Origin: CBDFGT01 sp965247225
GTDB taxonomy: Bacteria; Pseudomonadota; Alphaproteobacteria; Rhizobiales; Rhizobiaceae
Assembly: GCA_965247225.1 (NCBI GenBank)
Contig: CBDFGT010000009.1
Span: 124,001 to 188,000 of the forward strand
DNA: 64,000 nucleotides
Direction of reading: 5' to 3'
The number at the start of each line of letters is the position of its first letter. Position 1 is the first letter of the stretch. Shown here in pieces: positions 1 through 11,221 of this stretch. The notes below the pieces were generated by a model. It did no database searches, was not told where the DNA came from, and was given only the letters and a program-made list of their open reading frames with translations. The translations under genes were made by a program, and so were the position numbers.

Positions 1-650
1 AACCTTCCAGCACCGGGCAGGCGTCAGGCCCTATACGTCGTTTTGCAACTTCGCAGAGCCCTGTGTTTTTGATAAACAGTCGCTACCCCCTGGTCTGTGC
101 CACCCCACATCACTTGCGTAAAGTGGGGTCACGCTTCTTCCGAAGTTACGCGTGCAATTTGCCGAGTTCCTTCAACGCAGTTCTCTCAAGCGCCTTGGTA
201 TACTCTACCTGACCACCTGTGTCGGTTTCGGGTACGGTCTTTAATGGTGGAGCTATTTCCTGGAACCGCTCCGCTGCCCCTCCAATCCAGTAAGGAGGAA
301 CAACTTGTGCAATCCGTCACTACCACCAGGCCCACGAATATTAACGTGGTTCCCATCGACTACGCATTTCTGCCTCATCTTAGGGGCCGGCTAACCCTGC
401 TCAGATTAACTTTAAGCAGGAACCCTTGGTCTTTCGGCGAGGGAGTCTCTCACTCCCTTTATCGTTACTCATGTCAACATTCGCACTTCCGATACCTCCA
501 GGATGCCTCACGGCTGTCCCTTCACAGGCTTACGGAACGCTCTGCTACCATACGTGCAAGCACGTATCCTCAGCTTCGGTGCATGGCTTTAGCCCCGTTA
601 CATTTTCGGCGCAAAACCCCTTGTTTAGACCAGTGAGCTGTTACGCTTTC

Positions 651-682
<32 letters not shown>

Positions 683-1274
683 TGGTTGTTTTGGGAGTCT
701 CACATCCTTTCCCACTTAGCCATGACTTGGGGACCTTAGCTGGAGGTCAGGGTTGTTGCCCTCTTCACGACGGACGTTAGCACCCGCCGTGTGTCTGCCG
801 AGTAGTACTTCCCGGTATTCGGAGTTTGGTTAGGATCAGTAAGACGGTGAGTCCCCATAGCCCATCCAGTGCTCTACCCCCGGGAGTATTCGCTCGACGC
901 TCTACCTAAATAGATTTCGCAGAGAACCAGCTATCTCCGAGTTTGATTGGCCTTTCACCCCTAGCCACAAGTCATCCCAATCTATTGCAACAGATGCGGG
1001 TTCGGTCCTCCAGTTGGTGTTACCCAACCTTCAACCTGCTCATGGCTAGATCACTCGGTTTCGGGTCTAATGCAACGAACTGAACGCCCTGTTCAGACTC
1101 GCTTTCGCTGCGCCTTCACCTATCGGCTTAAGCTTGCTCGTTACACTAAGTCGTTGACCCATTATACAAAAGGTACGCCGTCAGGCCCTCTTACCAAAAA
1201 GGGGCGCCCTCCGACTGTTTGTAGGCAACCGGTTTCAGGTTCTCTTTCACTCCCCTTGTCGGGGTGCTTTTCAC

Positions 1275-1306
<32 letters not shown>

Positions 1307-1600
1307 ATGCACGAGTACTTAGGCTTGGAGGGTGGTCCCCCCAATTTCAAACAGGATTTCACGTGTCCCGCCTTACTCAAGGACAATGAGTGTTCTGCGT
1401 GTACGGGGCTATCACCCGCTACGGCCGACCTTTCCAGGTCGTTCCACTTTATTCCTCATTGCCACTGGCCTGGTCCGCGTTCGCTCGCCACTACTTGCGG
1501 AGTCTCGGTTGATGTCCTTTCCTGCGGGTACTTAGATGTTTCAGTTCCCCGCGTTCGCTTCTTACACCCTATTTTATTCAGGTGAAGATACCTTGATGTT

Positions 1601-1895
1601 GATATCTAGAAACCATTCCAGTCGTCCTTGCGGACAACTTCCAGATTTCATGTCTTCACGCTGTCGCAGCCAAAGCTGCTGCGCTCCAGACAGGGCGGCC
1701 AATCGTGGCCGACACGCCCTGCGCTGTACTGGAGTTCCACTACAAATCTCTTTGCAGGGCACCCATACAGGCCAGAGGCCGTCGGCAACAGTTTGCCGCG
1801 CCATCGCAGCGCCAGCAGGCAAAGCCTGCGGTACGGCGCGTGAGATCAAACAAATTCTGGAAAGTCATTCCGACAGGAATGATTTTCTAGATATC
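1601..1895 (-). other. 23S rRNA intervening sequence (helix 9)
   Basis: A non-conserved segment interrupts 23S about 130-430 nt from its 5' end. It is closed by a perfect 12-bp inverted repeat, GATATCTAGAAA at 1601-1612 with TTTCTAGATATC at 1884-1895. In Rhizobiales this position (helix 9) often carries an insertion that RNase III removes, leaving a separate 5.8S-like fragment. The location and long closing stem fit that; the actual cleavage is inferred. Confidence 0.85.
1762..1854. repeat. Hairpin repeat inside the 23S IVS
   Basis: This segment matches 2932-3001 in the 16S-23S spacer. Both contain CCCATACAGGCCAGAGGCC, then a 6-bp hairpin and a second hairpin. The first hairpin is CGGCAA/TTGCCG here and CGCCAA/TTGGCG in the other copy, so the stem is kept by paired base changes. 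Here the second hairpin is GCAGGC/GCCTGC. Confidence 0.7.
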
Positions 1896-2064
1896 CAAGG
1901 TGGGTTTCCCCATTCGGAAATCCATGGATCAAAGCTTATTCGCAGCTCCCCACGGCTTATCGCAGCGTATCACGTCCTTCATCGCCTGTGCATGCCAAGG
2001 CATCCACCAATTGCCCTTCTTTCACTTGATCATTCTCATTGCCAATGCTCATCCATATTTGCCG

Positions 2065-2112
2065 GTTTGGCAAACCTTGTCCTTTTCGCTTGCGCTCAAA
2101 GGGGTGCCAAAC
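2065..2112. repeat. Spacer hairpin repeat, copy A
   Basis: Inverted repeat GTTTGGCA (2065-2072) and TGCCAAAC (2105-2112). The interior keeps AAACCT near the left arm and GGGG near the right arm, as in copies B and C. Confidence 0.65.
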
Positions 2113-2231
2113 ATGACCAGGACAAACCCTCACGGGTCACTTCCGGTCATTTTCCACAAACCACAGTTACCTTTTACAACTGCGGTGCTTCCTGATGCCA
2201 TTAACGTGTTCGACAAGGTCTGTTTTTGCTC

Positions 2232-2275
2232 GTTTGGCAAACCTGTCTCCGAGCTACGCTCGAAGGGTGCCAAAC
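2232..2275. repeat. Spacer hairpin repeat, copy B
   Basis: GTTTGGCA (2232-2239) pairs with TGCCAAAC (2268-2275). An inner CGAGC/GCTCG stem forms the hairpin tip. Same orientation as copy A. Confidence 0.65.
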
Positions 2276-2765
2276 AATGGAAGCACGCCGGTGCATTCCT
2301 GCAGCCTTGTCTATAAGACCAGCTTCTCGAGATCTGTCCGGTGGTGCGCGGTCAGGCAACACCAACCAACGTATCATCTTTGTTTTTGCGAACAATGTCC
2401 CAAACCTTTGCAGGTATCAGGCCATGGAACGACCAAAACAACATCCGGATTGCTCCGCATGCCGCCATAAGGTCAACAATGCTACGTCTCTTCAGCAGGC
2501 TTCCTACCTGTACTCCAGTCCTCCGTCGGTTCCGATCGGCTAGATCATTCCCGACATCAACAGACCGGAGCCCGGACGATCCGGCAGGCAACTTTCATCA
2601 CCAACCATCACACCTGGAAGCCTCCAGACATATCTTCTCTTCACAATGCATACAGAACAGGCCCGAAGCAAAAGCTTCGTGCAAACTCGATATCTTTCTT
2701 TCTGTTTCAGGAAATTCATTCAAACGACAACCACAGCCGCAGCAACAGCGTGAGGACCATAAATA

Positions 2766-2841
2766 TGGTGGAGCTGAGCGGGATCGAACCGCTGACCCCC
2801 TGCTTGCAAAGCAGGTGCTCTCCCAGCTGAGCTACAGCCCC
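2766..2841 (-). tRNA. tRNA-Ala (TGC)
   Basis: 76-nt cloverleaf including encoded CCA, reading GGGGCTGTAGCTCAG at its 5' end. The anticodon loop is CTTTGCAAAG, giving anticodon TGC. It lies in the 16S-23S spacer next to tRNA-Ile, the usual bacterial arrangement. Confidence 0.97.
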
Positions 2842-2931
2842 ATTTTGCGGTCACGCAAATGCGTTCCACGGTCAAAACTGGGTATCAAAGTCAATTCCAA
2901 GTCTACCATTCCAAAAGCCCGACGGGAAACT

Positions 2932-3001
2932 CCCATACAGGCCAGAGGCCGTCGCCAATCGTTTGGCGCGCCCACGCAGTGCCTGCGGCACGTGAGTGCA
3001 A
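2932..3001. repeat. Spacer copy of the IVS hairpin repeat
   Basis: Second copy of the element at 1762-1854, lying between tRNA-Ala and tRNA-Ile. It shares CCCATACAGGCCAGAGGCC and carries compensatory changes in the following stem (CGCCAA at 2953-2958 with TTGGCG at 2963-2968). A second hairpin is GTGCC/GGCAC. Confidence 0.7.
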
Positions 3002-3004
3002 AAA

Positions 3005-3081
<77 letters not shown>

Positions 3082-3382
3082 ATTCCGGCCGCTCCCTCAT
3101 GGTTGCCCACAGGGAACGAAGGCAGACACACCGCAAATCCCGGACACCGGCAGCAAGGCTGCAGATACCCGCAAATCAAGCGTGGTTCGTATCCTGAAAC
3201 AGGAGAAAGAGAAACGTGGACGGCGCAGCCCGCCATACTGTGATGTTGTGTTGGCAAAGCGTCCAGGGGCAAACCCCGTTCAGGCAGTGCTATATCAACT
3301 ATCCAGCGTATTGCGTTGCGATGGTCACCTGACTGGTGCCATCTGTGTTCTAAAAAGATTGCCTGAAGTGTGTCTTGCGACC

Positions 3383-3424
3383 GTTCTGGCACCCCTCGCA
3401 AAGCGAGGTAAGGTTTGCCAGAAC
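3383..3424. repeat. Spacer hairpin repeat, copy C (inverted)
   Basis: GTTCTGGCA (3383-3391) pairs with TGCCAGAAC (3416-3424), with an inner CCTCG/CGAGG stem. Read on the minus strand it matches copies A and B, with the outer stem changed from TTTGG/CCAAA to TCTGG/CCAGA, a paired substitution. It sits just downstream of 16S. Confidence 0.6.
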
Positions 3425-3445
3425 CACTTTAAAAGAAATCTTCCC

Positions 3446-4935
<1,490 letters not shown>

Positions 4936-5393
4936 AGAATTCGAAAATGGCATATCTGTCACGTTCTGAATTGACAGGAACTTCACAATCTCTTCCAATC
5001 TTCATTCCAGACCCAAAGGCCCAAAACAAAACGGTTCAGGTTCCGCGCGGCCTTAGCCAGGCGAAAGACATCTGAACCCATCAAAAGCGATGTAACTTTC
5101 CTATAAAAACGTGACCGCCAAAGTCTCTCTTCAGGACCGTATCCCTACGATCCCGCAAGCTGTGCCGCCCACGTTTCTCTTTCTCTCTATGCAATTGTCA
5201 AATAACAGACAGAACAAACTGTCAAAAAAAACATCAGACAAAGTCCATCACGACCACGTCCGACAAACATCTCAAGTGTCGAAAACACCCGGCCGAAACT
5301 CACGCTCCAGCCCCAAATCCCTGCCCGAAGGCATTCTTCAGGAAACAAAAACGAGCTCGTTGGTCGCTTGCAGCGCCGCCGCCCTCGTTGGTG
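4936..5393 (-). other. rRNA operon leader
   Basis: Untranslated leader between the rrn promoter and 16S, about 455 nt. At 5187-5205 the minus strand reads TTATTTGACAATTGCATAG, which resembles a boxA antitermination element. No coding gene is supported here. Confidence 0.55.
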
Positions 5394-5399
5394 AGCGGT

Positions 5400-5428
5400 T
5401 TATAGGCCCCCCAATCACAACAAGTCAA
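5400..5428 (-). promoter_or_regulatory. rrn operon promoter
   Basis: The minus strand reads TTGACT (5428-5423), a 17-nt spacer, then CTATAA (5405-5400). Spacing and hexamers are near consensus for the housekeeping sigma factor and resemble rhizobial rrn promoters. It is placed to drive the 16S-tRNA-23S unit leftwards. Confidence 0.75.
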
Positions 5429-5496
5429 CAGAATTTCTCAGGAAACTGACACAAAACTGCAATTATTTTCTAACTAATTGTTTTATAAGAAATATT

Positions 5497-5682
5497 TTAA
5501 ACAGAATTTCTGGTCGCCATTCGGCCGGGCCACGTTTCCACCCGCTCCGGAGCAGGTGAAAGCCGAAAACATGCCCTTGAAACCCGCTCGATGATCAAAT
5601 TCAGGCCTTGCCATGCCAAAATATAGGGCAAAAATACCATCAATGCCGCAATCAGCGTCACGGCTGCGTTTACGGGTGCCAT
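5497..5682 (-). CDS. Possible small membrane protein, unrecognised
   Basis: A 61-residue frame starting MAPVNAAVTLIAAL, with one predicted membrane segment near residues 5-25 and a basic C-terminal half. It lies between the rrn promoter and the peptidase gene, on the rRNA strand, and ends about 70 bp before the rrn promoter. No family was recognised. It may be chance; codon use and conservation would decide. Confidence 0.3.
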   Translation of the reverse strand: MAPVNAAVTLIAALMVFLPYILAWQGLNLIIERVSRACFRLSPAPERVETWPGRMATRNSV

Positions 5683-5853
5683 AGATTTGACTCGAACGCT
5701 TGAAACATGCACATCTCAATTCAGGGTATGCCGGTTGAAGCGCGGACGCATACGGTGTCGGCCTGACATTGGCTGACATGGCTGGCTTGCCTTGGAAACC
5801 CGCACTTGTTTTGCTATAGGCAGGTTTCGGGCTTTGAATAAAGATGATGATGC

Positions 5854-7800
5854 ATGAATTCTGACAAGGACATGGTTCGCTCACTGGGAACGGAACCGCC
5901 GATTCTGGCGGACGGGCGACGTGCACCTGACAGGCGCGATATTTCATTGCGCTGGCTGGCCGGCACATGTCTCACGGGTCTGACGAGTTCTGTTTTGATG
6001 GGTGTTGCGCTTTTTGCAGCCCTCGACGGTCGTCAGCAACTGGCGATACCTGCTGAAGCCTATGCCAGAACCGAAACGCCCCCGGATGCCGCGAATGCGC
6101 CCACAGATGTCAGCCGCGGCCGTCGCCTGGTCGTATCGGCACTGGCTGCAAAGCCGACCGACAAATCCATCATGGCCATTTCAACCATGGTCAAGGAGGG
6201 CGAAAAGAACATTATCCGGCGTCAGCCCTTCGCACATGTGAAAATGATGCTGGCGGCCAACCACACCATACAGCAGAGCTATCCCGCTTTCGACGCCATG
6301 ACGGTTTTTGCCACCGGCGACAAGGAAGCCGTACCGGCGGAAAAGGCGCCTGTGCTTTATGGGTCGGATGTAGAATCGGAAGTCAGCCTCAAGCTGGTGC
6401 CTTTCCCGCTGACCAGGACCAATATGAAATTCGCCCCCACGATGACGCTGGATGAAGTGGAGGAAAATGTCCGCACCAACGGATCGGTGCTGACCGACGG
6501 CGATGCGCAGGTTGCCTCGCTTTTCTATGTTGATCCGCAGCGATTCGCCGCCGCTGACCAGGCACTGGATATTCCCCGGGGGCTGACCGCAAGGGTAGTC
6601 GACGAAAACGTCACGGTCACCGAACCGCAGATTTCCAACGGGCAAACGCCGGAATATGCCGATGACATTATTCCGGTGCGCGAGACCGTGACCATCTCGG
6701 ATGCCATGATATCGGCGGGTTATTCGCGGTCACAGGCGTCCGATGTGGCCAACAAGCTCATCCCCTTGCTGAACTCGGATGAGCTGCGCGCCGAATCGGT
6801 TCTGCGCATCGGCATTATCCAGCAGAAGGACCAGGCCAGCGTCGTGCGCGCCTCTGTCTATTATCGCGGTGCCCATGTGGCCTCGATCGCTTTGGACGAC
6901 AGGGGTCATTTCATAACGGCCAGTGAGCCTGCAAAACTGGATTCGGTTGCCACCGCCTTTGACGAGGACGCACCGCAGGTGGTCGACAATGGCGATTTGC
7001 CGCGGGTTTATGACGGCATTTACCGTGCGGCGATTTCCTATGGCATGACCATGGACATGACATCCCGCATCATCAAGCTTCTGGCCAGCTCCGTTGATTT
7101 TCAGGCAAAGCTGAAGCCGACAGACACGATGGAAGCCTTTTTCTCGGTGGAGGATGAAAGCGGCAATGCCACGGCGGATTCCGAATTGCTGTATCTGTCG
7201 GCGAAATTCGGTGACCAGACCATCCGGCTTTACCGCTTCCAGAATCCTGACGACAACAGCGTCGACTATTTTGATCAGGACGGCAAGAGCCTCAGGCAAT
7301 TCCTTATCCGCAACCCGGTTCCAAACGGCGTGTTCAAATCCGGCTTCGGCATGCGACGCCATCCGATACTGGGTTATCTCAAGATGCATACCGGCACAGA
7401 CTGGGCAGCGCCGCGCGGCACACCCATCATTGCCGCCGGTGACGGCATTGTTGAAAAGGCCGGCTGGGATTCCGGCGGCTATGGCAACCAGACCCTGATC
7501 CGGCATGCCAATGGCTATGTCACATCCTACAATCACCAGAGCGCCATTGCCAAAAGCGTGGTCCCGGGTGCGAAAATCGTCCAGGGCCAGGTGATCGGCT
7601 GGATCGGCACCACCGGCCTGTCCACCGGCCCGCACCTGCATTACGAAGTCATCGTCAATGGCAACAAGGTGGATCCCCTGCGCATCCGCCTGCCCGGCGG
7701 CCAGTCGCTGCAGGGCGCGGAGCTGGCAAGTTTCGAGGTCGAGCGCAAGCGCATTGACGACCTGTTGACCAAAGACAATGAACAGGTCGCGGCGAAATAA
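5854..7800 (+). CDS. M23 family metallopeptidase, membrane-anchored
   Basis: 648-residue envelope protein, likely a peptidoglycan endopeptidase or an activator of murein hydrolases. A single membrane segment at about residues 34-57 anchors it. A long middle region precedes a C-terminal LytM/M23 domain. The zinc ligands are visible: H and D in MHTGTDWAAPRGTP (about 512-516) and HxH in GPHLHYEV (about 593-595), so the enzyme looks catalytically intact. Cleavage specificity is not evident. It is a single gene. The stop codon directly abuts the inverted-repeat element at 7800. Confidence 0.88.
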   Translation: MNSDKDMVRSLGTEPPILADGRRAPDRRDISLRWLAGTCLTGLTSSVLMGVALFAALDGRQQLAIPAEAYARTETPPDAANAPTDVSRGRRLVVSALAAKPTDKSIMAISTMVKEGEKNIIRRQPFAHVKMMLAANHTIQQSYPAFDAMTVFATGDKEAVPAEKAPVLYGSDVESEVSLKLVPFPLTRTNMKFAPTMTLDEVEENVRTNGSVLTDGDAQVASLFYVDPQRFAAADQALDIPRGLTARVVDENVTVTEPQISNGQTPEYADDIIPVRETVTISDAMISAGYSRSQASDVANKLIPLLNSDELRAESVLRIGIIQQKDQASVVRASVYYRGAHVASIALDDRGHFITASEPAKLDSVATAFDEDAPQVVDNGDLPRVYDGIYRAAISYGMTMDMTSRIIKLLASSVDFQAKLKPTDTMEAFFSVEDESGNATADSELLYLSAKFGDQTIRLYRFQNPDDNSVDYFDQDGKSLRQFLIRNPVPNGVFKSGFGMRRHPILGYLKMHTGTDWAAPRGTPIIAAGDGIVEKAGWDSGGYGNQTLIRHANGYVTSYNHQSAIAKSVVPGAKIVQGQVIGWIGTTGLSTGPHLHYEVIVNGNKVDPLRIRLPGGQSLQGAELASFEVERKRIDDLLTKDNEQVAAK

Positions 7801-8066
7801 TACCAACCTGCATAGATATTGACCTATTTCGCCGGATCGATTTTGATTTCCGGTTAGGAGAAAACCGCAGTGGGACCAAAAGGTCCAGCGAGGTTTTTCG
7901 ACGACAGCCGGAGAGCAAAAGCGACCGGCCCTATGGGTGAGCCTGAGAAAGCCACCGGACTTTGTCGCAATCCTCGACCGATGCTTGTACATCGCTCTGC
8001 GGTTGCTTCGCGCCGGATGGCGCTCTCTGGCTCACGAAATAGGTCAATATCTATGCAGGTTGGTAT
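7800..8066. mobile_element. 267-bp element with 32-bp inverted termini
   Basis: The ends are perfect 32-bp inverted repeats (7800-7831 and 8035-8066; outer sequence ATACCAACCTGCATAG). The inside is also palindromic: AACCGCAG 7863-7870 with CTGCGGTT 7997-8004; GGACC/GGTCC around 7874-7886; AGCCGGAGAGC 7906-7916 with GCTCTCTGGCT 8022-8032; GTGAGCC 7937-7943 with GGCTCAC 8029-8035. There is no coding capacity. It looks like a MITE or large palindromic repeat; no clear target duplication is visible. Confidence 0.6.
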
Positions 8067-8212
8067 AAGCTATCAATACACAACGGTCAGGATACCCGCT
8101 GACGCATCCGGATGCGCCAGCGCACCCGACACGGGCAAACCGGGCGCCGCCTTGCCGCCACGCCTTGCAGGGATCGCCCGCAGGGCGCGATCGCCAGGGA
8201 CAATCCCGAATC

Positions 8213-8240
8213 AAAAAGGGCCACGTCGAAACATGGCCCT
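8213..8240 (-). terminator. Terminator of clpB
   Basis: On the minus strand AGGGCCA and TGGCCCT form a 7-bp stem (8217-8223 with 8234-8240), followed by a T run. It starts just past the clpB stop codon. Confidence 0.8.
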
Positions 8241-8254
8241 CGTTGTTACCCAGT

Positions 8255-10855
8255 TCAGGCTGCCTGTTCCAGTCCGCCATGGCCAAACAGCAACCGGTCG
8301 GACCCTGCCGAAACGTCGATCACCGACCCGTCGGCAAATTCACCAGACAGCAGTTTTTCCGCCAGCGGATCCTGAACATATTTCTGGATCACCCGTTTCA
8401 ATGGCCGTGCGCCGTATGCCGGATCATAGCCCTTGTCCGCCAGCCACAACCGCGCCGATGTATCCAGCCGGATGGTGATCTTGCGATCAGCCAGAAGGTT
8501 GATCAGCCGCTTGAGCTGGATATCGACAATCGCGCCCATTTCCGAGCGGTGCAGACGGTGGAACAGGATAATATCATCCACACGGTTCAAAAATTCCGGA
8601 CGGAATGTGGCCTTCACCACAGACATCACCTGCTCGCGCACGCTTTCGCTTTCCTCATCATCCCTCAGGCTGGTCAGGTATTCGGCCCCCATATTGGAGG
8701 TCATGATGATGATCGTGTTCTTGAAATCCACGGTCCGGCCCTGCCCGTCTGTCAGGCGTCCGTCATCCAGAACCTGGAGGAGAACGTTGAACACATCGGG
8801 ATGCGCCTTCTCGATTTCATCAAACAGCACGACCTGATAGGGTCTGCGACGGATGGATTCCGTCAGCGCGCCGCCCTCGTCATAACCGACATAGCCCGGA
8901 GGCGCACCGATCAGCCGGGCAACGGAGTGCTTCTCCATATATTCCGACATGTCGAGCCGCATGATCGCCGTATCATCGTCAAACAGGAAGCGGGCCAGCG
9001 CCTTGGTCAGCTCTGTCTTGCCCACCCCGGTCGGGCCGAGGAAGATGAAAGAGCCGATCGGGCGGTTCGGATCCTGCAATCCGGCCCGCGCACGACGCAC
9101 CGAGCGCGAAACCGCCTGCACGGCATCGCCCTGGCCAACAACCCATTTGGCCAGCTCGTCTTCCATGCGCAACAGCTTCTCGCGTTCACCTTCCAGCATC
9201 TTGTCGACAGGAATACCGGTCCAGCGCGAAACGATATGGGCAATGTGATCCGGTGTGACCACTTCCTGCACCATCGCGTCCAGCCCGCCCGCGTCCTGTG
9301 TTTCGGCTTCCACCAGTTCGCGTTCCAGCCTGGGGATCAGACCATAGGCCAGCTCGCCGGCCTTCTGGAATTCACCCTTGCGCTGTGCCGAAGCCAGCTC
9401 GTTGCGGGCATCGTCCAGTTTCTTTTTCAGATCAGCCGCCAGACCCAGCTTCTGCTTTTCCGCCTGCCAGCGGGCTGTCAGCGCATCGGCCTGTTCTTCC
9501 AGCCCGGACAAATCCTTTTCCAGCTTTTCAAGCCGGTCCTGGCTTGCCCGGTCGGTTTCCTTTTTCAAGGCTTCGCGCTCGATTTTCAGCTGGATGATCC
9601 GTCGGTCCAGCTCGTCCAGCTCTTCCGGCTTGGAATCCACCTGCATGCGCAGGCGCGATGCCGCCTCATCCATCAGGTCGATGGCCTTGTCGGGCAAGAA
9701 CCTGTCCGTGATATAGCGGTTGGAAAGGGTTGCAGACGCCACAAGCGCCGAATCCGAGATCCGCACCTTATGGTGCTGCTCGTATTTCTCCTTCAGCCCG
9801 CGCAGGATCGAGATCGTATCCTCGACTGTCGGCTCGCTCACCATCACCGGCTGGAACCGGCGGGCAAGGGCCGCATCCTTTTCCACATGCTTGCGATATT
9901 CGGCCAGCGTTGTGGCCCCCACGCAATGCAGCTCGCCACGGGCCAGCGCCGGTTTCAGCAAATTGGAGGCATCCATCGCCCCTTCGGCCTTGCCCGCGCC
10001 CACCAATGTGTGCATTTCGTCGATGAACAGGATAATGTCGCCTGCTTCCGCCTGCACTTCGTTCAAAACCGCCTTCAGCCGCTCTTCAAATTCCCCGCGG
10101 AATTTCGCTCCGGCAATCAGCGCACCCATATCCAGCGCCATCAGCTTCTTGTCTTTCAGGCTTTCCGGCACATCACCATTGATAATGCGCAGCGCAAGCC
10201 CTTCGGCAATGGCCGTCTTGCCCACACCCGGCTCGCCGATCAGCACCGGATTGTTCTTGGTGCGGCGCGACAGAACCTGAATGGTCCGGCGAATTTCATC
10301 ATCGCGACCGATCACAGGGTCCAGCCGCCCGTCCCGTGCATCCGCTGTCAGGTCACGGGCATATTTTTTCAGGGCATCAAAGCCCTGTTCGGCATTGGCC
10401 GAATCAGCCGTCCGTCCCTTGCGCACATCATTGATCGCCTGGTTGAGACCAGCCGGTGTCACGCCTGCATTTTTCAGGGTTGCAGCCGTTGAGGCCGATG
10501 TTTCAATGGCCAGTGCCTGCAAAAGCCGTTCCACAGTCACAAAGCTGTCGCCGGTTTTCCTGGCCATGTCTTCCGCAGTGGCAAACACCTTCGCCAGGGG
10601 CTGGCTCAGTTGCAGCTGGCTGTTGCTGCCGGTCACTTTCGGAAGCTTCGCCAGAACAGCATCATTGGCAAAGCGTGCAGCTTTCGGATCACCGCCTGCC
10701 TTCGACATCAGTGCAGATGCCATCCCCTGGTCGTCATCCAGAAGCACTTTCAGCACATGTTCGGCAGTAAATTGCTGGTGTCCTTGCGCCAGCGCAGCGG
10801 TTTGCGCCGATTGCAGAAATCCGCGCACACGTTCGGAATATTTTTCGATATCCAT
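8255..10855 (-). CDS. clpB: ATP-dependent chaperone ClpB
   Basis: 866-residue Hsp100 disaggregase that rescues aggregated proteins with DnaK in the cytoplasm. Domains in order: N-domain (about 1-150), first AAA+ module with GEPGVGKT, a middle coiled-coil domain (about 410-530), and a second AAA+ module with GPTGVGKTELTKA. Length is normal. The start was set at MDIEKYSERVRGFLQ, not at an upstream in-frame codon that would add 18 unconserved residues. It is followed by a terminator. Heat-shock control is typical for the family, but I could not fix a clear sigma-32 promoter. Confidence 0.97.
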   Translation of the reverse strand: MDIEKYSERVRGFLQSAQTAALAQGHQQFTAEHVLKVLLDDDQGMASALMSKAGGDPKAARFANDAVLAKLPKVTGSNSQLQLSQPLAKVFATAEDMARKTGDSFVTVERLLQALAIETSASTAATLKNAGVTPAGLNQAINDVRKGRTADSANAEQGFDALKKYARDLTADARDGRLDPVIGRDDEIRRTIQVLSRRTKNNPVLIGEPGVGKTAIAEGLALRIINGDVPESLKDKKLMALDMGALIAGAKFRGEFEERLKAVLNEVQAEAGDIILFIDEMHTLVGAGKAEGAMDASNLLKPALARGELHCVGATTLAEYRKHVEKDAALARRFQPVMVSEPTVEDTISILRGLKEKYEQHHKVRISDSALVASATLSNRYITDRFLPDKAIDLMDEAASRLRMQVDSKPEELDELDRRIIQLKIEREALKKETDRASQDRLEKLEKDLSGLEEQADALTARWQAEKQKLGLAADLKKKLDDARNELASAQRKGEFQKAGELAYGLIPRLERELVEAETQDAGGLDAMVQEVVTPDHIAHIVSRWTGIPVDKMLEGEREKLLRMEDELAKWVVGQGDAVQAVSRSVRRARAGLQDPNRPIGSFIFLGPTGVGKTELTKALARFLFDDDTAIMRLDMSEYMEKHSVARLIGAPPGYVGYDEGGALTESIRRRPYQVVLFDEIEKAHPDVFNVLLQVLDDGRLTDGQGRTVDFKNTIIIMTSNMGAEYLTSLRDDEESESVREQVMSVVKATFRPEFLNRVDDIILFHRLHRSEMGAIVDIQLKRLINLLADRKITIRLDTSARLWLADKGYDPAYGARPLKRVIQKYVQDPLAEKLLSGEFADGSVIDVSAGSDRLLFGHGGLEQAA

Positions 10856-11020
10856 GTTTAAACTCCGTTCCTTATCCCGCCTTGATCCAAGCGCGTGGAC
10901 AATTTCCAAGGATAGATCCCCAAAAGAGGCAGATCTGTTCTACATCGGCCAGGAGCATTGTTCCTTGACCTGTGACAAGCATATGGGGGGTGATTCTGTA
11001 AGATTAAAGAGGATAAAATG

Positions 11021-11046
11021 AAAAACCCCGGTCGCAAAACCGGGGT
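11021..11046 (-). terminator. Terminator downstream of the DUF4167 gene
   Basis: On the minus strand ACCCCGG/CCGGGGT (11040-11046 with 11025-11031) is followed by TTTTT. It lies about 175 nt after the DUF4167 stop and before the clpB start. Confidence 0.7.
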
Positions 11047-11167
11047 CCAAAATATCGGCAATATACCAAAAGCTGTGGCTCTGTTCCGCAGGGGTGGAGA
11101 ATGTTCTTGTCCAATTTCCCAACAGCGAAAGAGAAGGTTTCCGGTACGGTTTGAACGTGGAACCGTC

Positions 11168-11218
11168 GATCTCCCCCCACAAGGGGGCGATGTCACGAAG
11201 TGAAAGAGGGGGGTGATC
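11168..11218. repeat. Palindromic intergenic repeat
   Basis: GATCTCCCCCC (11168-11178) faces GGGGGGTGATC (11208-11218), with an inner CACAAGGGGG and a TCACGAAGTGA palindrome. Extragenic palindromes of this look are common in Rhizobiales. It lies just past the DUF4167 stop. Confidence 0.5.
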
Positions 11219-11221
11219 TGT

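Larger units (their letters stand above)
2031..2765 (-). other. 23S-tRNA-Ala internal transcribed spacer
   Basis: About 735 nt between tRNA-Ala and the start of 23S, transcribed as part of the rRNA precursor. It holds two copies of a GTTTGGCA...TGCCAAAC hairpin repeat (2065-2112 and 2232-2275). No gene was recognised; the open frames here are not credible. Confidence 0.8.

Noticed and set aside
5483..5968. 161-codon minus-strand frame between the rrn promoter and the M23 gene
   Set aside because: Overlaps the start of the M23 peptidase antisense and has no recognisable features.
6730..7992. 420-codon minus-strand frame opposite the M23 peptidase
   Set aside because: Antisense shadow of a well-supported gene with intact zinc motifs.
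8165..10492. 775-codon plus-strand frame opposite clpB
   Set aside because: Antisense of clpB; composition (His/Gln/Arg-rich) is that of a reversed GC-rich gene.
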